Below, in pieces: positions 7,219 to 14,623 of a stretch of DNA of 21,773 bases. A model generated the notes under the pieces. The model saw nothing but the letters and a program-made list of their open reading frames with translations, was not told where the DNA came from and did no database searches. The number at the start of each line of letters is the position of its first letter. Positions within the stretch are counted from its first letter, which is position 1. The position numbers and the translations under genes were made by a program. The DNA comes from a virus: the IMG/VR virus record IMGVR_UViG_3300008266_001107, positions 1-21,773 of that record; one strand, 5' to 3'.

Positions 7219-9270
7219 TTAAGCCGCCAAATTGCCGATTAGCAAGAATGTATTACTTGCTGTCACAATTATTTGACAAGAAGCATACTGGCCAGATAGT
7301 TTATACTGATTATTATAAGAATTCATAGTTCCACTAGATGCAAATGTGAGTTGACCAGTTCCAGTTTGAACAACAGTTATTACGCTACCTGTTGCAAAAA
7401 CTCCTGTTGGAATTGTAATTGTTCCAGCAGTTGACCCATTTGATGCAAGTACCAACTTGTCTTTGTCTCCAGCAACTAAAGTATATGCATTTGCAGAAAA
7501 TACTGGAGTTGTAGTTGTTTGAAGTAATGGAGTATATGTAGATGAAGCTGTAGAAGAATCTAGTTTAGCAGATAGCTGTGTTTGAATACTGGAAGTAACT
7601 CCATCTAGATAACCTATTTCTGTTGAATCTACTGTTCCAATTGAGGTTGTGCTAGGCAACACTACTGTTCCAGTAAATGTTGGAGATGCTATAGGTGCAT
7701 ATGTGCTAGAAGCAGTTGAGCTATCTAATTTAGCGCTTATTTGTGTCTGAATTCCAGATGTAACACCAGATAGATAACCAATTTCAGTATTTGTAACAGA
7801 ACCAATTGTTGCAGAAGATACTTCTAGAGCTCCCGCCTTAAATGGTGCAAATGTGAGTCCAGCTTCTGAAAAGTTAATTGTTGATGTAGGTTTTGTAGTT
7901 GCATCCCTAAATGCTTTAATCACTCCGTCTGAAGCATCTCTTGCAATACCAGAGAACTTTCGACGGGCATTTACTGTTGCTGTTCCAACAGGAGATACTG
8001 CTGCTGATGTTACATTTGTTGCAGTTTTAGTATATGTAAATGTTGTTGAAGTAGGAACTGTTTTAATATTATAAGTTCCATTAAATGTAGCGTCAACTCC
8101 TGTAATTGTAACTACATCTCCTACTAAAAATGTATGGTTTGCAGATGTAGTCAATGTTGCAAGATTATCTGTCAACGCCTTGTTGCTTACGCTAGCTACA
8201 ATTGGGGAAACTGTTGTAGCATATTCACCAATAAACGCTAGGTCTACAATATCTGCTTGATTATTTGTACCAACAAATACTGCTGGATCTGTAACTGCAA
8301 GATTGGATGTTTCTACAGTTGTTCCGCCACCGCCAAATGTAATAGTTCCTTGAATTGAAACATCTCCATCAACATTCATATCTCCTTGAATACCAACTCC
8401 ACCGACTACAGTTAATGCGCCAGTAGTAGCAGAAGTAGAAGGAGTTGCTATTTCAATATGAACATTCTCATCTGGAGTAATAGTCATTTGAGTATTGTCG
8501 CTTTGAAGACCTCCAGCGGCAAATACTATTTTATTTTCTGTACCATTACCGCCAGTAGCAAGAACTAAATTACCTGTTCCTGAAGAATCTGCTGGAGCTT
8601 CCATAAATATGTATCCATCATGGATTCCAGTAATAGTAAAGTTTGGATCTGCAAATGAGCTTGAAGTAATACCCATATCAATCCAGCCAGCATTGTCATC
8701 GCCATCATCTGTATATGCAATATAATCTGTAGATGCAGCTGAGCCAGCATTTGTATTTTTAATTACAAGCTGTGCGTAGTCTGGTTGATTTGTTGAAAAT
8801 ACCGCCATTGGATTTGTATATCCATCAGTTGTTCTAAGTCCTGCAGACAAAGATCCAACATTTAATTGATCAGCTACTGTAACATCATCTAATGAAACTG
8901 CATTTGTCCATGAAGTTGTAGTTCCATTTGTAGTTAAAAGTTTTCCAGAGTTTGATGTTTGTGAAGGAAAAGCGTCTACTGTAGCCCAGGATGTTGTTGT
9001 TCCATTAGTTGTTAAAAATTTTCCAGAATTTGCACCTTGGGAAGGAATTGCATTTAAAAGTTGAGATAAAGGAACATTACCAGTTCCATCTAATCCTGCT
9101 ACGCCATTTGCTGTACCCTTAAGACTAAGAAGAGATACACCTTCTGATACCTCTATTGCTGCCGCCACAGCCTTTGTGAGCAGTAGGTAATCCTGTGCGC
9201 TTAAGCTAACGCTGGCAGTATTAAGCTTTGCCTGTAGCGCTGCGTCAAATGTAGTTAAATTAAATGGCAT
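7219..9270 (-). CDS. Tail fibre protein, cassette 2 (683 aa)
   Basis: The N-terminus (FDAALQAKLNT, QDYLLLTKAVAAA) matches the other fibres. Residues about 76-122 hold two SGK(F/L)LTTNGTTTSW units, which in the 414-residue paralogue sit at the C-terminus. Residues about 150-350 are the shared block (DYAQLVIKNTNAG, GWIDMGITSSSF, NKIVFAAGGLQSDNTQM, GALTVVGGVGIQGD). Residues about 355-435 form an inserted domain (FLVGDVVTITGVDATFNG, VPTSTTFTY). Two 55-residue units with NTEIGYLSGVTSGIQTQ and STEIGYLDGVTSSIQTQ follow. The C-terminus is beta-rich (FATGSVITVVQTGTGQLTF). AGGAG lies just before the ATG with a promoter directly upstream. A trimeric fibre is likely from the repeats and family; the receptor is unknown. 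Confidence 0.85.
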   Translation of the reverse strand: MPFNLTTFDAALQAKLNTASVSLSAQDYLLLTKAVAAAIEVSEGVSLLSLKGTANGVAGLDGTGNVPLSQLLNAIPSQGANSGKFLTTNGTTTSWATVDAFPSQTSNSGKLLTTNGTTTSWTNAVSLDDVTVADQLNVGSLSAGLRTTDGYTNPMAVFSTNQPDYAQLVIKNTNAGSAASTDYIAYTDDGDDNAGWIDMGITSSSFADPNFTITGIHDGYIFMEAPADSSGTGNLVLATGGNGTENKIVFAAGGLQSDNTQMTITPDENVHIEIATPSTSATTGALTVVGGVGIQGDMNVDGDVSIQGTITFGGGGTTVETSNLAVTDPAVFVGTNNQADIVDLAFIGEYATTVSPIVASVSNKALTDNLATLTTSANHTFLVGDVVTITGVDATFNGTYNIKTVPTSTTFTYTKTATNVTSAAVSPVGTATVNARRKFSGIARDASDGVIKAFRDATTKPTSTINFSEAGLTFAPFKAGALEVSSATIGSVTNTEIGYLSGVTSGIQTQISAKLDSSTASSTYAPIASPTFTGTVVLPSTTSIGTVDSTEIGYLDGVTSSIQTQLSAKLDSSTASSTYTPLLQTTTTPVFSANAYTLVAGDKDKLVLASNGSTAGTITIPTGVFATGSVITVVQTGTGQLTFASSGTMNSYNNQYKLSGQYASCQIIVTASNTFLLIGNLAA
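7530..7807 (-). repeat. Tandem 55-residue fibre repeats inside the 683 aa gene
   Basis: Two direct repeats with a 165-nt period lie inside the fibre gene (compare 7560-7641 with 7725-7806). They encode units containing IG.V..TEIGYL.GVTS.IQTQ.SAKLDSSTASSTY.P. The second copy is truncated after the Pro. Single units also occur in the 414 and 636 aa fibres. The nucleotide copies have diverged, so duplication is not very recent. Confidence 0.7.
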
Positions 9271-9287
9271 TTTATCTCCTCTTGGCT

Positions 9288-9316
9288 ATTATACCTTTAT
9301 GCTAAATATCAAGCAA
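9288..9316 (-). promoter_or_regulatory. Sigma70-type promoter for the 683 aa fibre cassette
   Basis: Reading leftward, TTGCTT at 9316-9311 and TATAAT at 9293-9288 are separated by 17 nt. The predicted start near 9281 falls at the AGGAG ribosome site, giving a leader of about 11 nt before the ATG at 9270. The -35 lies within the end of the preceding 130 aa gene, so the cassette is separately transcribed even though the genes are almost contiguous. Confidence 0.65.
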
Positions 9317-9694
9317 CGCTATATTAGTAGCGAAGGCAATATCTGCTTCTAGGTCTGCTAGCTCCGTTCCTGGTATATTTGTATCATCAATTCCAGACAG
9401 GCTAAAAGAAATATCGCCAGAGCTTGCTCTGACATATACCTTATCTCCCGTCATAACTGGAAATCTAAAAGTTTCTAAAGAGTCATTTCCGCCAACTGGT
9501 GTATCATAAGATACATAAGAATGATTTGCTGGTGTAGCATCTTGATCTAGTGGAACAACCCAAACCCTAATTGTGGCGGGATCAGAAGATTTATTAGCTG
9601 CAATAATAGATGATAATATAGTTCTAACTCCAGTATAAATTAAAGTGCTTGTATTTGAAGATGGATTAGATGTTGCTAGTCTAGAAATAGCCAT
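9302..9694 (-). CDS. Small beta-rich virion-associated protein (130 aa), paralogue of the 110 and 151 aa proteins
   Basis: The protein starts MAISRLATSNPSSNTSTLIY and continues with IRVWVVPLDQ, NHSYVSYDTPV and GDKVYVRASSGDISFSLSGID. It aligns by eye over its full length with the 151-residue protein at 13807 (MAVQRLGISNPALNTSTLIF, ARAWVVPSG, GDTVYVRADTANMSFSLNGI) and less closely with the 110-residue protein. The ATG overlaps the TAA of the 717-residue adhesin (TAATG), implying coupled translation. The C-terminal DLEADIAFATNIALLDI looks helical. No enzymatic motif is visible. It closes a cassette, and its last codons carry the -35 of the next promoter. A structural role next to fibre or adhesin is inferred from this recurring position. 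Confidence 0.75.
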   Translation of the reverse strand: MAISRLATSNPSSNTSTLIYTGVRTILSSIIAANKSSDPATIRVWVVPLDQDATPANHSYVSYDTPVGGNDSLETFRFPVMTGDKVYVRASSGDISFSLSGIDDTNIPGTELADLEADIAFATNIALLDI

Positions 9695-11847
9695 TATTGC
9701 CTCTTAAATTCCTCAACTGGAGCAGTAAATGCACCAGTATATCTGGCAAATCTTGATACTCTAAAATCATCTATGTATCCATTAAATGTTCCTTGAGATG
9801 GATTTGGGTGATTTCCTAAAGTTAATCTATTGTTTGCCGCAGAGCTTAGATTATTATTAGTACTTGTACTTCCTACAAAAATTCCATTAAAGTATAAAGA
9901 GGTAGTTCCATTATTTCTGCACAAGGCTACGTGTGTCCAACTATTTAAGGGCAAAACAGAACTAGAGGTAATTAGAATAGAGTCGTTGTTTCTATATTGT
10001 AAAGTACCATCAGTATTTATATTTAATCCAAAGTCATTGCTTAATGAACTGCCAACACACCATAGTCTTCTAAACAAGTTTTCTACAGTCCAAGTTGTTG
10101 GATAAAACCAACCTTCTACTGTAAAATTACCAGTTCCTATACCAATTAGAGGTTTGTTTGAGGTAAAAATTATATCTCCAGACCCATCAAAGACCATGCT
10201 CCCGCTTCCATATTTTTTAACAGAAGTAGATATCTTAACATCTCCAAATGTTTCAATATTATTATTTCTTGTTGCGTCTATAATTTCTGTATTTTCCGCT
10301 TTTAACAAAAGTCTTGTTCCAGAAACATTTGAAAGTGGAGCAGTTGGTGGAGTAAAATTAGCAGTATAAAGTCTTGTACCTGGTAATATTCTTAGATTTG
10401 ATATATATCCATTCCAATAATTTTGAGCTTCTACGCTTGATGGTCCACCACCAACATGAAACTGTTCTCCAGAAGCATAATTTGACACATTTGTAATTCC
10501 ACTATATATACCATCTGAAGCAATTTGTGCACCGTTATTAGCATCTGTATATCGAAGTAAACTTTGAGAAACACCATTTATGTATATAGCAACCGAAGAT
10601 CCATTTAAATCAAAAGCTATATGATTCCATTCTTTTAGTCTTATCGAACCACTTGAATCTATCCAACATTGTTTTGTTCCGTCATACCAATACCATCTAA
10701 CTCTTCCAGTTTCACGAATACCCAAATTCATAAAAGTATTACCCTTATTCCAGAATGATCTGTGCATATAAGGAGTTGTAGATGTGGCATGACTATCTAA
10801 ATATACCCAAGTTTCTAATGTTCCAGTTCTAGAGCCATTTTGCTGTAACCATGAAGAATAAGCTGTGTAAGGATCAGAATTATTTCCTACTTGGATTTTA
10901 TCATCTGTTCCATCAAAGTAATAGGAAGCTCCGTCTGTTGTTGCATATGGAGACATGCTTCTAAATGGAGAGAATGAAGAAATTTCTGGAGTTCCTCCGC
11001 CTGCAAATATTGATAAATCATTAGCAGACAAATCTTTACTCCATCTATTTGATTGATTTGCTAAAAATGATGTATTTGTAACTGCTGTTAATTTATTTGT
11101 AGGTGGAGTAAATGCAGATGTATATAATGCTGTTCCTTTTATAGTTCTAAAATTAGAAATATATCCTTTAAAATAGTTATTATTACTACTATCACTTATA
11201 CCAATAACACAACCGTATGTTCCAGAACCATTAATATTTAAAGTGCTTGTTCCAGATTGTCTTAGTTGTCCATCTAAAAATAAACGAACTGTATTAGATG
11301 TATCTCTAGTTACTGCTATATGTCTCCATCCAGTTCCACGAATATCTATATTGTCTGTAAGACGTAACCCGCCGCCACCATTATTCATATCAACTGCAAT
11401 TCCACCAGCAGTTCCATATGAAGAATCCATTAGATATATTGCTACACCGTTTTGATTAAATCCTACACCACCAACAGATGCCATAGCAGTCCAGTATGAT
11501 TGAATATTTACATCAGGAGTAACATTTACCCAATATTCTATGGTAAATTCACCTGTACCAAATTGAAATGCGGTGTTTTGAGAAACTTGCGAATATGAAG
11601 ATCCATTATAATAAACAGAATAATTATCTAAAAATGGGCTAAATGATCCTGGAGAAACATTTGATATTTTAGTTAAAAAGACATTATCAGAACTATAGTC
11701 AGTAAAAGTACTATTAGATCCTAGATTATTTCCATTACCAGATAAAAGTAGCGTAACTCTATTAAAGAACTCATCAAAAGCACCTAAGAAAGATGTTAAT
11801 CCAAATCCTTTTGCCGCTGCCGCTGCAATTGTTTCTAATAGTGGCAC
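9694..11847 (-). CDS. Tail adhesin with three LamG-like domains (717 aa, GTG start)
   Basis: Three concanavalin A/LamG-like domains follow one another. The first (about 75-250) has YSVYYNGSSY, FTIEYWVNV, VRLFLDGQLRQSG and GYISNFRTIKGTALYTSAF. The second (about 295-500) has YYFDGTDDKIQVGN, GTLETWVYLDS, VAIYINGVSQS and GYISNLRILPGTRLYTANF. The third (about 545-712) has SMVFDGSGDIIF, FTVEGWFYPT, SLYFNGIFVGS and GYIDDFRVSRFARYTGAF. Such domains bind glycans, so the protein is probably a host-surface adhesin. The first 30 residues (AAAAAKGFGLTSFLGAFDEF) may be a virion-docking segment. The start codon is GTG, with AGGAGG 9 nt upstream in the short gap after the 636-residue fibre. Domain triplication suggests avidity for repeated sugars, which is inference. 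Confidence 0.8.
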   Translation of the reverse strand: MPLLETIAAAAAKGFGLTSFLGAFDEFFNRVTLLLSGNGNNLGSNSTFTDYSSDNVFLTKISNVSPGSFSPFLDNYSVYYNGSSYSQVSQNTAFQFGTGEFTIEYWVNVTPDVNIQSYWTAMASVGGVGFNQNGVAIYLMDSSYGTAGGIAVDMNNGGGGLRLTDNIDIRGTGWRHIAVTRDTSNTVRLFLDGQLRQSGTSTLNINGSGTYGCVIGISDSSNNNYFKGYISNFRTIKGTALYTSAFTPPTNKLTAVTNTSFLANQSNRWSKDLSANDLSIFAGGGTPEISSFSPFRSMSPYATTDGASYYFDGTDDKIQVGNNSDPYTAYSSWLQQNGSRTGTLETWVYLDSHATSTTPYMHRSFWNKGNTFMNLGIRETGRVRWYWYDGTKQCWIDSSGSIRLKEWNHIAFDLNGSSVAIYINGVSQSLLRYTDANNGAQIASDGIYSGITNVSNYASGEQFHVGGGPSSVEAQNYWNGYISNLRILPGTRLYTANFTPPTAPLSNVSGTRLLLKAENTEIIDATRNNNIETFGDVKISTSVKKYGSGSMVFDGSGDIIFTSNKPLIGIGTGNFTVEGWFYPTTWTVENLFRRLWCVGSSLSNDFGLNINTDGTLQYRNNDSILITSSSVLPLNSWTHVALCRNNGTTSLYFNGIFVGSTSTNNNLSSAANNRLTLGNHPNPSQGTFNGYIDDFRVSRFARYTGAFTAPVEEFKRQ

Positions 11848-11859
11848 TTAGCCAACCTC

Positions 11860-13770
11860 CTATGCAAATTTAACTTGTGAAGCGAGAACTGTATACGTTG
11901 CTGATGCAGTTTTAATAATTGTAAAGGTATATGAATCTATTGAGTTAGCATTTCCTGCAGTTGGTGCTGTTCCACCTTGCCATTTTACAGTAACCCCAGC
12001 TGCTGTTCCATCAATCTGAAAAGCGGTAGGATAATATGCTGTAGTATTAGTTGCTAAAAATGCTACAGTAGCAGATTGACCAACAGAAAGTAAAGAGTTT
12101 AAAGTAGTTCCAGAATTACCACGGAAATTAAATGTCCAGTTAGCTGCTGAGTTTCCTGTATAGTAATGAACTGCTGCTGTAGACAAGTCTACGTTAACTG
12201 TTCCAGTTGCTTGTGTTGCAGAAACTGAAACTGTTTCAAATGCTGATGTTAAAACTGGACGTACAAGAGAAGCTGCAGTAAGCGGTGCATAATTTGAAGC
12301 TGCTGCTGCAGATTTTAAGTATCCTTGTCCAACAACATACGCTGTTGTAGCAATTTGAGTTGTATTTGTATCTACTGCTGCAGTTGGAGCAGTAGGAGTT
12401 CCAGTTAATGCTGGTCCTGATAATGGTGCGTATGTTGATGATGCTGTTGATGTTCCGAGCTTAGCGTCTAATTGTGTCTGAATTGCAGATGTTACACCAT
12501 TCAAATACTGAAGTTCTGTGTTAGAAACATCGCCAATTGTGGCTGAGTTTGCAGTAATTACATCTGCAGCAATATCATCTACCTGAATATCTGCATATGT
12601 TAGTCCGCCTTCAGCAAAATTTACTGTAGTTGATGGCTTAGTTGTAGCATCTTGGAAAAACTTTACTACTCCGTCGCTTGCATCACGAACAACACCAGCA
12701 AATTTGCGCTTTGCAGAAACAGTTACAGATCCAACTGGAGAAACTGCTGCGCTAGTTACGTTTGCCGCATCTTTTACAAATGTGAATGTTGTTGATGTTG
12801 GAACAGATTCAATAACGTGTGTTCCATTAAATGTTGCATCTACTCCAGTAACTACTGCAATATCTCCAGCAGCAAATCCATGGGCTGTTCCTGTTGTAAG
12901 TGTAGCAACATCTGAAGCAAGAGCTTTATTTGTAATTGTATTTGTTACAGGAGAAATTCCTGTTGCATATTCTGCTAATAGACCTAGATCTAATGCGTCT
13001 GTTGAGTTATTATTACCGACGAAAATGATTGAATTATCTACTGCAAGAGATCCTGTTTGAACTGTAGTTCCAGTTCCACCGAATGTAATATTACCTGCAA
13101 TATTAACATCACCCTGAATTCCTACACCACCGACAACTGTTAGTGCTCCTGTTGAAGGAGATGTTGAAGCTGTATTAATTTCAATATGAACATTTTCATC
13201 TGGTGTAATTGACATTTGCTCATTATCTGAAGATAATCCGCCTGCTGCAAATATAATCTTGTTTTCTGTACCAGTGCTATCTGTTGCTAAAACTAAATTT
13301 CCTTTACCAGTGGTTCCTGTTGGAGCAGACATAAATATATATCCATCATTTGCACCTGTAATTGTGAAGTTTGGATCATTAAATGCGCTAGATGTAATAC
13401 CCATATCGATCCAGCCTGTTTCATCTGTACCATTATTTGCATACGCTAAGAAATCTGAAGAAGCACTAGCTCCACTAGATCCATTCTGTAGTGCTACTTG
13501 AACATAAGCATTTGCTGATTTCTTAACAACAAGTGTTGGGTTTGTAAGAGCTGCGCTAGTAGAAAATGCCTCTGCAGTTGAGCCAAGATATATATTATTT
13601 AGAACTGTGATCTCATCGACATCATCTGGTGCGACGACTTTACTTAATGCTTCAAGAGCTTTGGCAACATAGACCAAGTCCTGAGCTGAATATGCAGATG
13701 CGGCAAGAGACGAGCTGATCTCGTTCTTTATGTCCGTAATCTGTGTTGATAAACTTGAATAATTTGGCAT
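11860..13770 (-). CDS. Tail fibre protein, cassette 1 (636 aa)
   Basis: The N-terminus (ITDIKNEISSSLAASAYS, then DLVYVAKALEAL) is very close to that of the 414-residue fibre. The shared central block is present (GWIDMGITSSAF, FTITGANDGYIF, NKIIFAAGGLSSDNEQM, GALTVVGGVGIQGD). The roughly 80-residue insert (HGFAAGDIAVVTGVDATFNG, VPTSTTFTFVK) follows, then one NTELQYLNGVTSAIQTQ unit and an APTAAVDTNTTQIATTAYV segment typical of phage fibres. The C-terminal 120 residues form a different beta domain (NWTFNFRGNSG..LNSLLSVGQS, FTIIKTASATYTVLAS), probably a fibre tip or shaft end. AGGAG precedes the ATG closely, and a strong promoter lies directly upstream. The 717-residue adhesin follows after 12 nt. 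Confidence 0.85.
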   Translation of the reverse strand: MPNYSSLSTQITDIKNEISSSLAASAYSAQDLVYVAKALEALSKVVAPDDVDEITVLNNIYLGSTAEAFSTSAALTNPTLVVKKSANAYVQVALQNGSSGASASSDFLAYANNGTDETGWIDMGITSSAFNDPNFTITGANDGYIFMSAPTGTTGKGNLVLATDSTGTENKIIFAAGGLSSDNEQMSITPDENVHIEINTASTSPSTGALTVVGGVGIQGDVNIAGNITFGGTGTTVQTGSLAVDNSIIFVGNNNSTDALDLGLLAEYATGISPVTNTITNKALASDVATLTTGTAHGFAAGDIAVVTGVDATFNGTHVIESVPTSTTFTFVKDAANVTSAAVSPVGSVTVSAKRKFAGVVRDASDGVVKFFQDATTKPSTTVNFAEGGLTYADIQVDDIAADVITANSATIGDVSNTELQYLNGVTSAIQTQLDAKLGTSTASSTYAPLSGPALTGTPTAPTAAVDTNTTQIATTAYVVGQGYLKSAAAASNYAPLTAASLVRPVLTSAFETVSVSATQATGTVNVDLSTAAVHYYTGNSAANWTFNFRGNSGTTLNSLLSVGQSATVAFLATNTTAYYPTAFQIDGTAAGVTVKWQGGTAPTAGNANSIDSYTFTIIKTASATYTVLASQVKFA

Positions 13771-13786
13771 TTTAGTCTCCTACAAT

Positions 13787-13814
13787 ATTATAGCATTCTG
13801 GTCGTATTAATCAA
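13787..13814 (-). promoter_or_regulatory. Sigma70-type extended -10 promoter for the 636 aa fibre cassette
   Basis: Reading leftward, TTGATT (13814-13809), a 16-nt spacer and TATAAT (13792-13787) form a good promoter, with TGC directly before the -10. The predicted start near 13780 coincides with AGGAG at 13781-13777, so the leader is only about 10 nt. The -35 lies at the stop of the upstream 151 aa gene. Confidence 0.65.
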
Positions 13815-14262
13815 ATATCCCTAGACCTAATTCTATGGCAATTAGGCGGTTATTTAGAGAATTTGTCGTGCTCACAGTTACTAGCTGTGATGTATCTGCA
13901 ATTCCATGTACATTTGTAGTCTGAGTAAGGTGGCTATCAAATGAGGCGGTGGAATCATAAATACCATTTAAAGAAAATGACATATTTGCGGTATCTGCTC
14001 TCACATATACCGTATCGCCATTTTGTACTGCAAATCTGTGTGACTCTATTGAATTGTATGCTGGAACGTCTACATCATATAGAATATATCCATATTGAGA
14101 AGCTAAGGTTGCTCCAGAAGGTACTACCCAAGCCCTAGCCTTTTTTGCGGTAGTATCTTTATTTGTGGCAATAACGGAGGCCATATATGAAGCGGTAGCC
14201 GTAAATATCAATGTGCTTGTATTAAGAGCTGGATTAGATATTCCTAAGCGTTGAACTGCCAT
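13807..14262 (-). CDS. Small beta-rich virion-associated protein (151 aa), paralogue of the 130 and 110 aa proteins
   Basis: The first 110 residues repeat the paralogue pattern: NTSTLIFTATASYMASVIATNK, ARAWVVPSG, YGYILYDVDVPAYN and GDTVYVRADTANMSFSLNGI. An extra C-terminal tail (LTQTTNVHGIADTSQLVTVS, NNRLIAIELGLG) ends in a helix-like segment. It starts with an ATG preceded by AGGAGG at good distance; that ribosome site lies within the last codons of the stop-interrupted gene upstream, so the two belong to one operon. No catalytic motif is present. Recurrence of this family next to every fibre group points to a structural partner of the fibres. The tail could be an oligomerisation helix, but I cannot show this. 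Confidence 0.75.
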   Translation of the reverse strand: MAVQRLGISNPALNTSTLIFTATASYMASVIATNKDTTAKKARAWVVPSGATLASQYGYILYDVDVPAYNSIESHRFAVQNGDTVYVRADTANMSFSLNGIYDSTASFDSHLTQTTNVHGIADTSQLVTVSTTNSLNNRLIAIELGLGIFD

Positions 14263-14263
14263 A

Positions 14264-14614
14264 TTATCCTCCTAGCCACCATGAGTTTGCTAAATTGCTT
14301 CCGCCGCTTGTTGAAGAAGAAGCGGAACCTTCAAGAATTATTCTATTATTAGCATCGTCATATGTTGCTGTTATATTTGTGTGATACGGATGAATAAATA
14401 AATCATCTATTGCATCCTGATATAACTCTGTACTAGCTTCAACAAATGCTCTAGTAGCGATTATATCTGTATCTACTGCTAATCTATCTTGTCCGTCAAA
14501 TTAGTAACGAAACACTTGCTGTGTTGTATTAAAATAAAAGTCACCAGCTACTGCTGAGGTTGGATCCGATGGCAGTGATACTGCATTTAAGGGTACTAAG
14601 CGTTTTACGGACAT
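14264..14614 (-). pseudogene. Small fibre-type gene interrupted by an in-frame TAA (116 codons)
   Basis: From an ATG at 14612-14614 (AAGGGG ribosome site 5 nt upstream) the frame reads 37 codons ending ..DFYFNTTQQVFRY. It then meets a TAA at 14501-14503 and continues open in the same frame for 78 codons (FDGQDRLAVDTDIIATRAFV ... GGSNLANSWWLGG) to a second TAA at 14264-14266. The first part resembles residues 25-50 of the neighbouring 404-residue fibre (SSPVTGQIYYNGTNNTMYYYNG). The stop sits where that protein has a Tyr, so one base change (TAT or TAC to TAA) explains it. The second part has no ATG near its start and reads like ordinary protein. It could be a recent mutation, a sequencing error or translational readthrough. 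TAA is used as a normal stop by the neighbours, so codon reassignment is unlikely. Confidence 0.75.
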
Positions 14615-14623
14615 TTAATCCCC

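Noticed and set aside
13800-13809. TAATACGAC on the minus strand, like the T7 RNA polymerase promoter
   Set aside because: The rest of the T7 consensus (TCACTATAGGG) is absent, and the stretch is the spacer of a good sigma70 promoter; no phage RNA polymerase is seen.
14501-14503. TAA as a reassigned sense codon
   Set aside because: TAA is the normal stop of most neighbouring genes and occurs inside no other long gene here.
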